A stretch of DNA of 64,000 nucleotides from Temnothorax longispinosus (lineage: Eukaryota > Arthropoda > Insecta > Hymenoptera > Formicidae). The stretch spans positions 4,887,001-4,951,000 of the forward strand of contig NC_092359.1 of the NCBI RefSeq assembly GCF_030848805.1. The letters are read 5' to 3'. Positions 28,473 through 40,415 of this stretch are shown piece by piece (position 1 is the stretch's first letter; each line of letters starts with the position of its first letter). The notes beneath the pieces are model-generated. The model saw only the letters and a list, made by a program, of their open reading frames with translations. It made no database searches and was not told the DNA's origin. The translations under genes and the position numbers were made by a program.

Positions 28473-28520
28473 CAGCCTTCTTCTTCTTCTCTCTTCTCCT
28501 GTCTCCTCCTCTTCCTCCGT
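28473..28520. repeat. Pyrimidine-rich TTC/CTC tract
   Basis: TTC and CTC triplets with few purines. No polypyrimidine-AG-exon arrangement is seen next to it. Confidence 0.8.
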
Positions 28521-29469
28521 AGGCGTTCGGGTCCGTACACGACCCGCATACCAGTTCTTGTCTTTGCGAAGCGCCTTTACCCGATTTCGTCTCGTTGGTG
28601 CATCGGCCAAAGGAATCCCCGGGCCTCCTTCTCAAAAGTGGAAATACTGGGTGGGAAAGGTTGGTTGCAATCAAGCGCGGGCACGGACTTTGAGGGTGCT
28701 CCATCCCGTTTTCTCACGGTCTGCATTATCTTCCCAGACTCCTGTCGCGACTCGAGCCTTACCTTACCCCTCTTCCCCCAAATCGAAGAAATCAGGGGCT
28801 GAGGTAACAACGGAGGTGAAAGGGACGCTCTTCTCTCTCTTTCTCCATCTCTCAGTACTCTTATCGTCCCTTCGTCCCTTCTCATCCTTCGGTTTTAGCG
28901 AAATCGATCGTCGTTGTGAAAAAGGAGTTAAGCTTACTGCGGGATTCGCCTTTGCGATCATTCCTAGTTACATTAGATTTGACGAGGATGCGGTCTAAAA
29001 GCTCGCTCGAGCGGATAGTCAAACACTAAAATTCGGTTTGACATTTGTTCGAATGGATTGCTTTTATCTGAGACTCGATAGTACGGAACAAGCTTCGTGT
29101 AATCATCGTCGAAATACTGAATTATGTGCAATATATTTGAAAAATGTTTCATCAATGGGAATATAAACATACATGGAATGCAATAGTAATATTCTGTCTA
29201 TAAATCTAACAAGTAGTCATACAACAATTTAATTCAATGCAGTATATACATTTATTAGAGAAAGCGATACCTAGTATTTGGAATACCGTTAACTCTCTGT
29301 AACAATGGAAACAGCAGCTTCTTCGCTACGTTGCAATCGTCAGTCACGTTGAATGATTGTTCCTCCGATTTCGAGTGATGACCGCATTGAAATCCGAGTT
29401 CGCTTTACGTTTTGCTGATGTCTTAGAGCTCTCATTAGTTAGCTCGTCGTCTTCGACGAGCCAAACGGC

Positions 29470-29488
29470 GGGGGGCGGGGGGGGGGGG
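29470..29488. repeat. Poly-G tract G6CG12
   Basis: Six G, one C, twelve G. It has G-quadruplex potential and is a sequencing-sensitive homopolymer. Confidence 0.95.
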
Positions 29489-32164
29489 AAGAATTAGCGA
29501 TGTCAATATTTGCGGTGCAATCAACTCGCTTCGGCTTCCCGTCCCCGTCGTCGATTTATCTCCCCCTCCACTTCTCCTCCGTCCTGGCTTCGACACCGAC
29601 GCTGATTGTCATCCACACTTCCAGGCTGCTCGCCTGCGTTGTTGCTGTTGTCTTTTCTCATTTCGCCGGCTCGTTTACCTGATCTGTACATATATAGCGT
29701 CACCGACAGCAACGAGCGCCGACGCCCAGGTATCCGTTTTAGCCTGAGTAAATTTGAGGAACATGCTCTTTCGCGGGACGGATATCCGCAAACGTTTATT
29801 TGGTTTTCCGAATGTGCCTGTATCTTCATCGTTCTCAATTTATTAAGTAGCGAGTAGCATTACTTCGCGTCGCGTAAATATTTTTTTATTTTTATTTTTA
29901 ACCGTGTTATCTAGCAAACTACAACGATATGTGACAAAGTTACGCGCAGTAGAATCCGCGTACGGACCATTTGTACTTCTTACATTTGACAAGTCTCTAG
30001 CAATTTGTCGGCGTTAGGAATGATCGAGCGTCTCGGAACGGATCGTGACGCCTGGGATGGCCGGCGGCGGTGAATCGCGACGGTCGCGGCGTGAAGGAAG
30101 AAGAGAAATGTTGAAATTAAAGTTTTCGCAAGTTATTTGAACGCTATCTGTGGCGCGTGTGGTATGAATCGAATGTCATTTGTTGGACTTAAACGAGTGG
30201 GCGGCGGTGAGATATAAAGAAGGAGAATTGCTGGAGAGACAGACGGAGTAGAGGGGTTATAATGCAAACTCTTTCCCAGAAGGAACTGCGGGGGCGTTGA
30301 ATGGGAGAAGGACCACATCGGTGGAAAAGCGCGCGTCAGCGTCGCAAATTGAAAGTCCGCATTCAGGGACCCACTATTTTCTCGTCTCTCTCTCTCGTAC
30401 AAATCTTTGTTTGCGGTCTAAGTCGTTGTAATCCTCAGAAATCAAGGATGCTGCCGATAGTCATCACAGTTTTCGAAAGGTAGCAGTCATTATTTATTGA
30501 CGGATTGATTACTGGAACGTTATCTGTAATGTGATCGAGTCCATAAATGTTTCTATAAATTGTAATTTTTTTAGATACTGTAAAATTGCTCGTAAAATTG
30601 CTCGCTTAATTGCGTATTCATACAATAATTAATGCAATTATATCTCGCGATTTCTCTTGATTGCTCTTTCTTAGTGAGGATAATAGCCGAAAATAATGTA
30701 CGAGATTCTGAGATCAGGTAAATAAGACAGGGTCCCGCGACTGTCGCACGATCTTTGCCCCCAACTAGTTCCATTCGCCTTGACGGCATTTTCCCTCGAC
30801 CTCTCGCTTTCCTCTTCGCTTTGCCTCCATTTTCAGCCCTGCCTTCTCTCTCGTCCACCTTTGCTACTTCTCTCCCTCTCTCTCTCTCGTTATCTCTCTC
30901 TTTCTCCCCTTTACCCTCACCTAGTGGCGTGACACATGGCCAGCATTTATAGCGCGAGATAGCGCCGGCGGTTCTCGACAGCGCCGGCAGATTTATCCTC
31001 CACGGTTATTGGAGTTATACAAAGGATTTTTCCAACTGATCCCATAAAGTATCTGTGCCTGATGCCCTATTATTTACGCAGCCGGCAGCGGCTGATGCCG
31101 CGAAAGTGCGCTCTAGCTTTTCGCTCTTCCTAGTTTTTGCGCCGGAATGCGAGCGTCGTCATGAGCTTGTCGCAGATGCTATTTTACGCTCCGTCGTTTT
31201 CGATTTATCGTAAAAGCGGTACCTCATCGATATCGCCTTTTCATCGAGTGAATTATTGTCGTTGATGGGCGTCGACGGCATAGAGCATGCGAAATTATCT
31301 TTCTCTGAAGAGAATTTAGTAGATTCATTAGTTCAACGACGCTGAATGTAAATATATTTAACGTTATTTGTTATTCCAAACGAAACAATTATCAGTCACA
31401 GCGAAAAGAATATCTAGAATTATTGTTTCAAGCGCTTGTTAAAAGCTTTTGTGGCAACCATTCTAAAGTCCATCATTCTTATCACGCGTGTTTTTCAAAC
31501 GCAAATACTTGCATTGTCTGCAAACTGCACGCGTTACACCGGCCCATCGTTGTAGTGTTTATCCCTATGCTCGCTCGTTCGTTCGTTCATCCATTTGTTT
31601 GCTAGCGACGAGTTCGTACCGCGTTGTTCGGCATTAATGGATGGCCCCTGTTTCCGTACGTTTTATCGCCAACTGAAGCTCATAGGTATCGTTCGAATCG
31701 TAACCGCCGGAGCCAAAACTGGCCGAAGCATTGATCCAGTTCTGTAGAATCCAGGTGAATTGTGCGGTTCCACTCGTTATCTACGGTGATCCTGTCTTTG
31801 AATTCTTTCGGGTTAAAAACGACTTACAATTCTGGAAAGATTAACGATACTGGTGGAACAGAGAGAAACGATAGAATCAGATTAAAAGCACGTATAAAAT
31901 GAGACATACGTGCATTATATAATTGACATTTAACACGAATGGAAAATATTTTAAATATGGTTAAACTATTTTGAAAAACAAAATATTTTAAATGAAATAA
32001 ATAAAAATCAATATTTCTCTTTAATTTGTTCAATAATACTTATAATCTCGTGTTACCAGTGATTAAAATTCTACGTTGCGTAACATATCTCGGGATATTT
32101 TATCGGTTTTTATTTTCGTGCACTTTAATTATCGGAAAATGGAATATACGTAACAGAAGAGAAT

Positions 32165-32180
32165 ATTTTCTTGCTTGCAG
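32165..32180 (+). other. 3' splice acceptor of the Mib1 exon
   Basis: A short pyrimidine-rich tract (TTTTCTTGCTTGCAG) ends in CAG directly before GAC, the first codon. The reading frame is open on the exon side, and the homology to Mib1 starts exactly at this junction (after the conserved Leu-Gln of the previous exon). This fixes the intron as phase 0. The tract is only about 15 bases long and is preceded by purine-rich sequence (AACAGAAGAGAA), so it is modest in strength. Confidence 0.9.
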
Positions 32181-32332
32181 GACTCTGAAGGCGACACACC
32201 CCTTCACGACGCGATCTCTAAGAAACGGGATGACATGTTGGCTCTGTTGTTGGACCACGCCGCAGACATCACCCTCACCAACAACAATGGCTTCAACGCT
32301 CTGCACCACGCTGCTCTTCGTGGCAACCCAAG
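32181..32332 (+). CDS. mib1: Internal coding exon of mind bomb (Mib1) E3 ubiquitin ligase, ankyrin repeats
   Basis: The exon is 152 bp. Read from its first base it gives 50 codons plus two bases (AG) of a split codon. The peptide starts DSEGDTPLHDAISKKRDD, continues through a helix and an ADIT turn, then TNNNGFNALHHAALRGNP. This matches the ankyrin region of animal Mind bomb-1 as I remember it: residues 3-35 are one complete repeat (GDTPLH motif at 4-9) and residues 36-50 start the next (GFNALHHAA at 37-45). The split codon AG|N would give Ser with C or T from the next exon, which fits the conserved GNPS. Mib1 is a cytoplasmic RING ligase that ubiquitinates Delta/Serrate and promotes their endocytosis. 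The ankyrin block lies between the MIB/HERC2 and ZZ N-terminal half and the C-terminal RING fingers. One oddity is that the usual GAD turn reads AAD (Ala27). The 152 bases hold ten CpG, so the exon shows no obvious CpG depletion. The rest of the gene lies outside the window. Confidence 0.95.
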
Positions 32333-32338
32333 GTGAGT
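32331..32338 (+). other. 5' splice donor of the Mib1 exon
   Basis: The junction reads AAG|GTGAGT, close to the metazoan consensus. The exon ends after two bases of a codon (phase 2). Reading through the junction in frame departs at once from Mib1 similarity, which supports splicing here. Confidence 0.92.
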
Positions 32339-32868
32339 GCTTCAACGTTTTCAGATGTGATGCTTTTGTCCGCGACGCTGAATGCGCCGTCGTTCTAGAA
32401 TTTAACCGTCAGGTAGCGAGAGCTGTGGCGAAGAGAGATACCAATAAACAGCTTGCGCCGGATAACAATTACGCGGCGCGCCTCGCTTCGTAGGACTAAT
32501 GGATCACCGTGTCCATGTATTTTGAGAATCCGCACTAAAATGCGAGAAATATCGCGTTAATCTGACGCACGTTTGATTACCATTACGTTTGTGCGTTAAT
32601 TGATATTTTACTTATGCGCACGATTGTGACCAAGAATTTTAATCAATATGATAGAGAGATACCAGTCTCTTTATCCGAGATACGAGCGTTTAAGCTAAAC
32701 GTCGGTCGTGTACAACGGGTTTTCTGGTACGGGGCTTTTTTTCCGCAAGAAGTTACGAGTGAGATTTTCCAACGGCATGTCCAATCGGCTCGTTCTTTCT
32801 TCCGCCTTCTTTGTTCTCTTGTTCGACGAATCATAAAAGAACGTCGAACCACAGATGTTCCCGAAGCT

Positions 32869-32898
<30 letters not shown>
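32869..32898. repeat. (GTC)10 trinucleotide repeat
   Basis: Ten uninterrupted GTC triplets about 540 bp after the Mib1 exon, inside the intron. A second short GTCGTCGTC run follows after an ACGTTCCT interruption. Confidence 0.95.
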
Positions 32899-32900
<2 letters not shown>

Positions 32901-35900
32901 CGTTCCTGTCGTCGTCTCGACGAAGTCTAATCGATCCGGTCATTCTAGAGAGGTAGCGAGTCAATTTTACCTCGATTCTCACCTCCCGTCCTCCCGTTCA
33001 ATTTAGCCACGCGGACTCTCGGAGCTTTTCGAGATTTGCCCACTTCTAGTTATTACTTCTCGAGACGCAAAGACGGAGTAACGAGAATGATACGAACAGA
33101 TATTCCAATGAGGGCGATATCTAGTTTGAAACTACATTGCTTCGGCTGAAATAACATTATTTCGTAACGACGATTCGGTTTGCTTATCCGTCCGAAATGT
33201 CATCTTTTACAAAGGAGAAAAATAATACTAGAAATTAGAGAGTTCTTTACAGTTTTTAAAAAATAAATATGTGGCTCTGTCTTGTGGCAATCTTATTTTT
33301 TTTTATCGTTTATTATGTTTGTTTTCGTTCGAGAGAATGCGGATATTAACAAATTTGGAAACTTTCAACAAATTTACTCTTTTATACTTTTTTGTATCTC
33401 TCTTCTTCATCTCGTTTCGTCTGTCTTTCTTCTCGTTTTTCTCGTACGAGAGGTTTATTTCAACATTTTGCATCTGCTCCTGGATTCAGAAAATCGGGGC
33501 ATTAGATGCATATAGTAGTCCTATGGTCACGATTATGGGGCATTTATTTTTAACCTTTCAGTCGGATCATGTAAATGTCGGTGATTCGCAGTTACTTTTG
33601 CTCTGCGACGATGCTATCGCTGAAATAACAGAAAAATTTTCACCGTGCAGCAAAAAAGAGACGATATCGGAATTCGCAGATCATTTGCATAGATTTCCTT
33701 AATTTTAAGTACATTAACAGTACCGTGAAATGAAATACCGTGGAATTAGAGTAAATGTAATTCTCGCCACAATAAAGATTTTAAAATATATATTTATATG
33801 TATATATTAGAACAGCTAATTGATTATATTATATCTTATACAAGAAACTGCAATCTTTATTAATTACAACATAAAGTTGTACTGATGTGTAATTTTATCT
33901 TACTATATTTTTATTTATATAAAGGTTCTTTTTTTAGAGTTGATTGCGCGATAAATTCTTATTTAGTCGTATTGTCATGTTTTAATTGATAATAAGGAAG
34001 AGTAAAATATCGTGGAACAAATTTCTCCGATAAATCAACTCATATTTCATACTTCTATTGTCATATCAATGTACATAAGACTAACGTGTATTGGTACGCG
34101 GATATTTACTTTGTTCCGTTATTATCAACTGGAAAAACAGCGACAAAAGTGATTTAATAAGGTCAAAAGGCGAAAGGTTTCCGATTAAATAGGCGATAGA
34201 TTCGGATATCGCTTTGATCGAATGTCCCGATGATTCGGTATATACCACCTACATTATAATTCGAGACAGGCATTAGTGAGAACTCGATATCGTTATAATT
34301 ATTCCTATCTCTCTGAGCGAACGATAAGGATAATCGTCCGAGGAGTATCTACATCGAGAAATGTCAACCTCGCCGCCAGTCACGTCATAGCTGGGGTAAT
34401 TATATAGCGACTATCTTATGTAGGAAAGACGCTCGAGGGTGACTCGAAACTAATTCAGACTAGGATAGTCTGCGGTAAATGAGTACTCGAAACCGATGAG
34501 GTTTACTTTGCCTGTCATTATATAGACCGAAGAGCGAACGTTTCGCGGTGCGGAATACCTTCAAGTAAGGCACCGCAATCACAGAAACGTATTAGCGCCA
34601 AGATAGACGGAACGTACTTAAAGCGTGCCGTACTATCAAGGATCGTTTACTCTTCGCGAAGAAACAGTGATCTCTGATAAACACCATGACTATAACTATC
34701 ATAGTATTCGCGCGCGTTTGATACAAGCGCGATACGGGTTAGTCGTTGTAAAAGTATAGCGTCTCGTATACGTGATTGTTCGGTCCGAATGCGAGTTTAA
34801 AGCATCAGCGTCGTCCGTGTTCATTACATCGGTGGCATTCCTAAAGTACATTTATAGATAAAGACGAATGTCGGGTGTATTCACTGCGACCAATTTCGCT
34901 CTCCTTCATGCCCCAGTATTCTTCAGTCTTGCTCCCGGTCATGGACGGGCCGCAGTCTTTCTTACGGCTCTCTCAGCTGCCCTTTCCTGACCTCTGCTCA
35001 TGCCCTGTCGGTCTTTTCCCGCGTTTGCACTCGCCTTCCGAAGGAGAGCCGTCGGTTTCTCTCAAGACCTATGCTGTAGCGCTCTGTAGCCGAACGAACG
35101 GACGTCCGGAGACGTAATTTCCTGCTCTCTGGTGCGGCCTGCCGACTCCCGTTCTCCCTCCATTGCCCTTGCCTCTCGCCACGTCTGCCGCTTTGTAGGG
35201 TACATTCTCCGAGGGTTGTCGACGAAACTTCTCTCGTTTTCCATGCTTCTGCCCACGGTTTCTGTACGCTTCCGAATTAGGGTCGACCGGCCAAACGTGA
35301 TTGCGAACACTCGCAAAGGCATTCGTGCAACATTTACAAAGCCTTGCAATTATTATAAATCAATCATATATGTTATTAATTATATCTGGTGACAGGAAAA
35401 GTCAATGTGTTATTTTTACCGAACAATAATTGAGAGATCGATGGATCGTTCTAACTAAAAAAATCTTTGCATTTTTAAATTATTTATATTTAGGGAAATT
35501 TGATTGAAATATCTATTATTAATTATTCAAAATACATACTCCGTGAAACTTCATTATTATTACACTAAATTGTTAATTATATTGTATTTATGTATATTAT
35601 TACTAAATCCATTGTGTCTCTGCTAAACCTTTTCAAAGGATTATTGCCACAACATAATAAATTTCCACTCTACTCTGTGGGAGCAGAGCAGCGTGAAGTT
35701 ACTGTATAATAAATAGTGCATCAGCGTTACATTATCGACGATGAGTATTCTATGAGCCATAATATTTTTAAGGCTATCGAAATACAGTAAACCCGATTGC
35801 AATAATGCTTTATCGTTGTAAAAATAGAGTACGGTCAATACGCGGGCGTTACAGTGGAAGGGCACTAAAATTTGCCGTTTATGCTATCCCTTTGTTATTG

Positions 35901-37077
35901 CCGTATCACAATAGCTTGTTATTCAACCGTGATAGTCTAATCATTATGCTCGCGGACAGAGATACAAACACGAGTTATATACTGCATTTTGCCACATGAA
36001 TCGGATCACCCCCTCCGGCGTTAAACATTGCGGTACCATCCGCGTGTCGATCTCTGATTGACGTAAATCACGAAATTGATAGTTAAAATTGTCATCCTTT
36101 GTAACGCCTACCATTGTAAAGAAATTGTGTAACTGCCTCGCCTGTGTAGATTAACGCTTTGAAAATGTACGTATATACGTAAATATATACGAGTACGTGC
36201 ACGATGCAATACATTGCACTTTCGCAAATTTTCAAAGAACGAAATTTTCTATCGACCTAATGCACATATTTTTTAATTATAACTTCGTTAATTACAGTTT
36301 TTAATGCGATCGTTACATTTTGCGATATCGTATTCTATACTTGTATTTTTTATCACCGACGTACGCGAGGTCGTGACAGTCCACGACGAAGTTATACCGC
36401 TAATTCGGCCCCGCTCTGATGTCTCGCGCGGCTTGATTATGTTAGTCACACACGCGGCACTCGGTGCCGTTGATCCAGTAACGTGCACACATCGCACGCC
36501 CGTGAGCCGCTTTGATCTTCCCTCGTAGAGCCGTATTCTGATTGTGACACGCCGAGTCAGAACAGCGCGCAAGATCCCCGCTCCGGCAGTCAATTCCGCT
36601 TGTTTTGTATTATTTCGTCAGGACGACGCGACGGTCACGTATATGTTCTGCCGAAGAGCTTTGCCAGGGGACGAGAGTCCAGTGGTGGCTCGTGATTAAA
36701 ATTTTGTTACCACGTAGCCTCGTGACTGATTTCGTGCGGCTTTGTACATTAACGTGTCGCCTATCCATTCAGGTAGTTCAAGTAGTTACACACATCGAGG
36801 TAGGCTTCTCTTTAAACGTCAGACCGGACAGCGGTTGTTTATTCTGATCTCTACGCAAGTACACTTAATTATCGCCGACATTTCTTTCAATCTGGGCCGA
36901 TTTGGTTACGCCTCGCTTAAACTGTCATCCCCGTTTCTTTTCTCCCGAAGGAGTAAAATACTGGAGAATTCATTCCACGCTATGCGCGGACTTTCGAGTT
37001 CTGGCAGGACTTTCGTGCCGCGTTTCAATTGGTATTCCCGGGCACGCTCGCGCGCGAAGAAATAACGGCAGTAGAAA

Positions 37078-37111
37078 GCAGTAGTAGTCGTAGTAGTAGT
37101 AGTAGTAGTAG
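37078..37111. repeat. (TAG/AGT)n trinucleotide repeat
   Basis: GTAGTAGTC followed by about seven perfect TAG triplets. Confidence 0.93.
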
Positions 37112-37507
37112 AAAAAGAAAACGGAGAGAAGCACAGAGAGGAACGGCAGAGAAACTCGCGGGTATTCGGCCGTACATTTCGTTTCGCGCGCTAAGACGTT
37201 CCGATCGACAGCCGTAAACTTCGGAATAGTTGTCGGAATAATTAGCTTCGGTTCTCTCACTACTTGGATGCCCGTCGTAGCTAAGTCAGGGTTTTGCTCC
37301 ATAGGAAGCACGGCGCGGAAGGATAGAAAGGGTTTGCGCGGAATGGTGCTAACGATAAAGGCAGGAGATAATCATTTAAATAGCTCGTCGAGCGCAAGCC
37401 ATTTAATTTGCTTCGGCGAGGATCTAATTACTTCCAATAGTTTGTTAATTTCATTCGCCTACTTTGCCACCATTAAATAATTATTACGGCACAACGGTGG
37501 CGCGAGC

Positions 37508-37519
37508 GGGGGGGGGGGG
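37508..37519. repeat. Poly-G tract (12 G)
   Basis: Twelve consecutive G bases after GCGAGC. Confidence 0.97.
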
Positions 37520-37995
37520 AGAGAACGAAGCTCGTCGCAGACGATACGGGACGCTATAAGAGAAAGCAAGTTCAAGGAGTTCCGAAAACGACGACGACCC
37601 CCATTTCCGCATACGACTCCCGTGCGCCGCGTTAAGGAACGAGTCCGTTCAGTGCAATTCAATTCAGTTTGACTTTAGTCTTAAACGAAAAACTCTCTAT
37701 GTTACATGCAATGTTACGAATTGATCTGAACCGATCGAATGCAGTCCGTTTGCTGCTTAGGTCATAATCGCGAATAAAGGGGGAAATGAAAAGGGGGCAA
37801 AGTTTCGCGAAGCGCGTATCATAACGGAATCTTGTATCTTATAAGCAGAATTTTATGTATTCGATTTTACAAGTCGCAGGTGTATGATGGAAATGCTTAG
37901 TTTATTTTGTGAAGTTCGTAAACGAGCATGCACATCTTTCGCAATTTCGAGTTAGTTTGGGTCACTTCACAAATGTTAACCGAAACGAAAGCGCT

Positions 37996-38026
37996 GAGAG
38001 AGGGAGAGAGAGAGAGAGACAGAGAG
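37996..38026. repeat. Imperfect (GA)n microsatellite
   Basis: GA units with GGGA and GACA interruptions. Confidence 0.9.
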
Positions 38027-38133
38027 CGTAGAGTAATACCTGTAAGATATTCTCGACGCACGATATGCTCGCGTCTGTGTACATGTTATATTGGCGAATG
38101 TGCAAGAATGTCTAAGCTCGCAAGCAGAGCTTT

Positions 38134-38155
38134 CCGCGCGCGCGAGCACGCGCGG
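38134..38155. repeat. CG-alternating tract with 7-bp inverted repeat
   Basis: Arms CCGCGCG and CGCGCGG flank CGCGAGCA. Nearly all steps alternate pyrimidine and purine. Confidence 0.85.
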
Positions 38156-38269
38156 TACCGTTCTCCAAGGCTTAAACTACAATGGCACGCTAACTACAGT
38201 CGTAGTCGTGGTACATAATAATGCGATGGCACCACAGAGACGAGCACGACCGATAATGTGCGCCGCGAA

Positions 38270-38285
38270 CGCGCGCGCGCGCGCG
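38270..38285. repeat. (CG)8 tract
   Basis: Eight uninterrupted CG dinucleotides. Confidence 0.95.
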
Positions 38286-39151
38286 GGCGTGGGCGATTAT
38301 GCATGTGCGCGAACGAGAGGCGGGATGCACCAACCGCGTTATATCTATATCGAGTTATAATAGTTCTCGTGTTAAATCGCATGAGAGCCAAATCGCTTGG
38401 AACTAACCCCAGAGTATTCCCGCACCTCCGCGATCTCTCTCGTTGTCTGTGCCTCACCTCGCCTCCTCCCATCTTTCCGGTCTCCCGCAACCTTTCCCGC
38501 CGGCCTTAGGATATAATGCTGCCGTTTTCCACTAAAAATTATGCATTCAACCGTTGTTGGAACCTTTCTTTCTCGCTCTGCTCCCGATGGCTCTCCGGCC
38601 ATTAATTAGGAACCGTAAGAAGCCACGACTTCTCCAGATTCGATCGAGTTACAACGTTATATTCTCCAAGATATATCGCCGGTGAAACCATAAAAAGCGT
38701 CAAGCTCTTTCACGAAAACTTTTTATCGTCCCCTAAAGCCGTCTGTTCCCGTAGAGGTGTAAAATATCGCCGCAGTAGGAGTTCCCGTTAGTACAACAGT
38801 AATTTTCTAATGATGGAAAGGGTCCTCGTATTTTTTGCCTATTTCTGCCACATGTCTTAGAATTGCCGGGCTTAGAAAAATTTCGATGGTTCGAGTTTCA
38901 ATTTATCACGCCTAATTCGCAACAATAAAGCGGCTATTTTTACTCTCGCCGCACTGTAGTTAGACGGAACATCGAGTTTCCAGGACCGTATTTTTTGCGA
39001 GAAAATTTATTTGCGCTCTTTAGTGGGACGGCTAGCTCGCTGGATACGCGCGTTGAGAATTACTTTCTCAGCAATGTTAATTACGACGATTCTACTATGG
39101 TGAGATTGATAGCGAATTGAGCTATTTTGCGAATATTCTTCCATAAGTAAG

Positions 39152-39195
39152 AATTATAGATTTTTCTTCTCAAAATTATAGATTTTTCTTCTCAA
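39152..39195. repeat. Perfect 22-bp tandem duplication
   Basis: Two head-to-tail copies of a unit that starts AATTATAGATTTTTC and ends TTCTCAA, without mismatch. Confidence 0.95.
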
Positions 39196-40397
39196 AATTT
39201 TGAATTTATTACTTTTTGAAGACACATATTGCACACACTTTCTTTAAAATTAATTAAATGACGTGATGTTTATTCGCTTAATACTGTAGTTTGTTCTTAC
39301 TATATTTGACTAACTGTAATTTTTTGTAACTAAGATTACATTGTTTTCTAATTAACACAATTTCTAGTAATTCGCAATTGTGATACTCGTTAACATCATT
39401 ACCGAAATAATAATCAAGAGTCTCATTAAACGATATAAAATAGCACGGTATTTCGTCGTATTTATAGCCACGGGTTCCTAATATTCTCTCAGCGAATACT
39501 CGTGAAGATTTTCGGCCGAATAATGAGACGCAATGTTCCTTGAAAGGATTCACAGGGTTAGAAAACATTCCGCGAAACGTACGAGCCACGACACGGTTTT
39601 CGTGCGAAGATTTGGCTTCGGATTAAACGACCTACCCTGAATTCGCGGCGTTCTCTCGTAAATTGCACCGAAGAATCCGATATTAACGGTAGCTAGAATC
39701 GCGCGCTCGTGGTATGGAACCTGAGCCGAGGTCGTGGATACACGAGGTCGGCGATTGCTTGTTCTGCCGAAGTATGGGAGACGGGGGAGGGTATACCGGG
39801 GATATGTATTAATGCCTCAGACGCCGATCCAGCTGACAAAGCACGATCAGTGCAGTCTGGCGAGTTCGAGGTATTCCAACAAGAGGATCACGATGGTTTT
39901 GAGCGCGCGGATACGGGTACATGCGACGAGATCGCCTACCCCAGGCATAGCTTGTAAACCAAATTCGAAAGATCCAGATTACCTTGCGATAGGAATGATG
40001 TCACAGAAGATACGAATAAATGAATGATTATTGTAATTAGACAAAATCTAATTGAGACATGCGATTTAACAATCAAATAATTGTATATTTTAGTATGCAA
40101 TTCTTAGGAAGTATGCTATTCGTATGATTCGTAATTGCGAAATACCGATGCTTCTGTTAGATGGTGGGAAGGTCACATACATCTCACGTTGAATCAACGC
40201 TCGTCGACTTGTATGTCCTATGTACAACTTTGCGGGATGATTGTAAGAAGTGACGTCAGCGTTTATCAAATCTTTCGAAGGTTTCGACTTAGGAAGCCAG
40301 TTTCCAGGTCGCTAGACTGCTAAGCCGCTATTCCACCTCCTTTTTCTCTTCCTGTTCTTCTTAAATCCCTTTTCCTTTCCCTCTATTTCCTACGTCT

Positions 40398-40415
40398 TCC
40401 TCCTCCTCCTCCTCC
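40398..40415. repeat. (TCC)6 repeat in a pyrimidine-rich tract
   Basis: Six TCC triplets inside a pyrimidine-dominated stretch of about 160 bp (40330-40490). Confidence 0.9.

Larger units (their letters stand above)
24701..32160. other. Non-coding segment before the Mib1 exon
   Basis: No gene recognised. Contains the GAC/GGC/GGT repeat block at 24910-24987, a 20-bp direct duplication at 25207-25246, a hairpin at 26587-26613, a pyrimidine-rich block at about 28473-28520 and a poly-G tract at 29470-29488. The longest open frame of the window (198 codons, 28402-28998, +) overlaps other open frames on both strands and reads as Ser/Pro/Arg low complexity, so I treat it as chance. Confidence 0.6.
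1..32180 (+). other. mib1: Upstream giant intron of mib1 (3' part)
   Basis: Everything before the exon acceptor appears non-coding. I looked for the preceding Mib1 exon (the ankyrin stretch with ALHIAVNKGH-like residues ending in SLQ and followed by a GT donor) and did not see it on the + strand. The intron therefore probably begins outside the window and is longer than 32 kb. That it is intronic is inferred from the exon's position. An unrecognised exon or nested gene cannot be excluded by eye. Confidence 0.75.
32340..39100. other. Non-coding segment after the Mib1 exon
   Basis: No gene recognised. Contains (GTC)10 at 32869-32898, an AT-rich block at 33700-34010, another at 35390-35780, TAG trinucleotides at 37078-37111, a 12-G run at 37508-37519, and alternating CG tracts at 38134-38155 and 38270-38285. 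CpG-rich DNA lies at about 34750-35350 and 36340-38720. Confidence 0.6.

Noticed and set aside
28402..28998. Longest open frame in the window, 198 codons on the + strand.
   Set aside because: Ser/Pro/Arg low complexity in a pyrimidine-rich region. Several other frames on both strands are open over the same DNA. No recognisable domain or splice context.
32026..32493. 155-codon + frame overlapping the Mib1 exon.
   Set aside because: It runs in a different frame from the ankyrin reading and crosses both splice sites. It is a shadow of the exon.
34545..34576. Bulged hairpin (GCGGTG...CCTT / AAGG CACCGC) containing a miR-124-like seed TAAGGCAC.
   Set aside because: The stem is too short, has a 7-base bulge, and the sequence after the seed differs from miR-124.
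36111..36128. TGTAAAGAAATTGTG, reminiscent of mir-1.
   Set aside because: The seed GGAATGT is absent and there is no hairpin.
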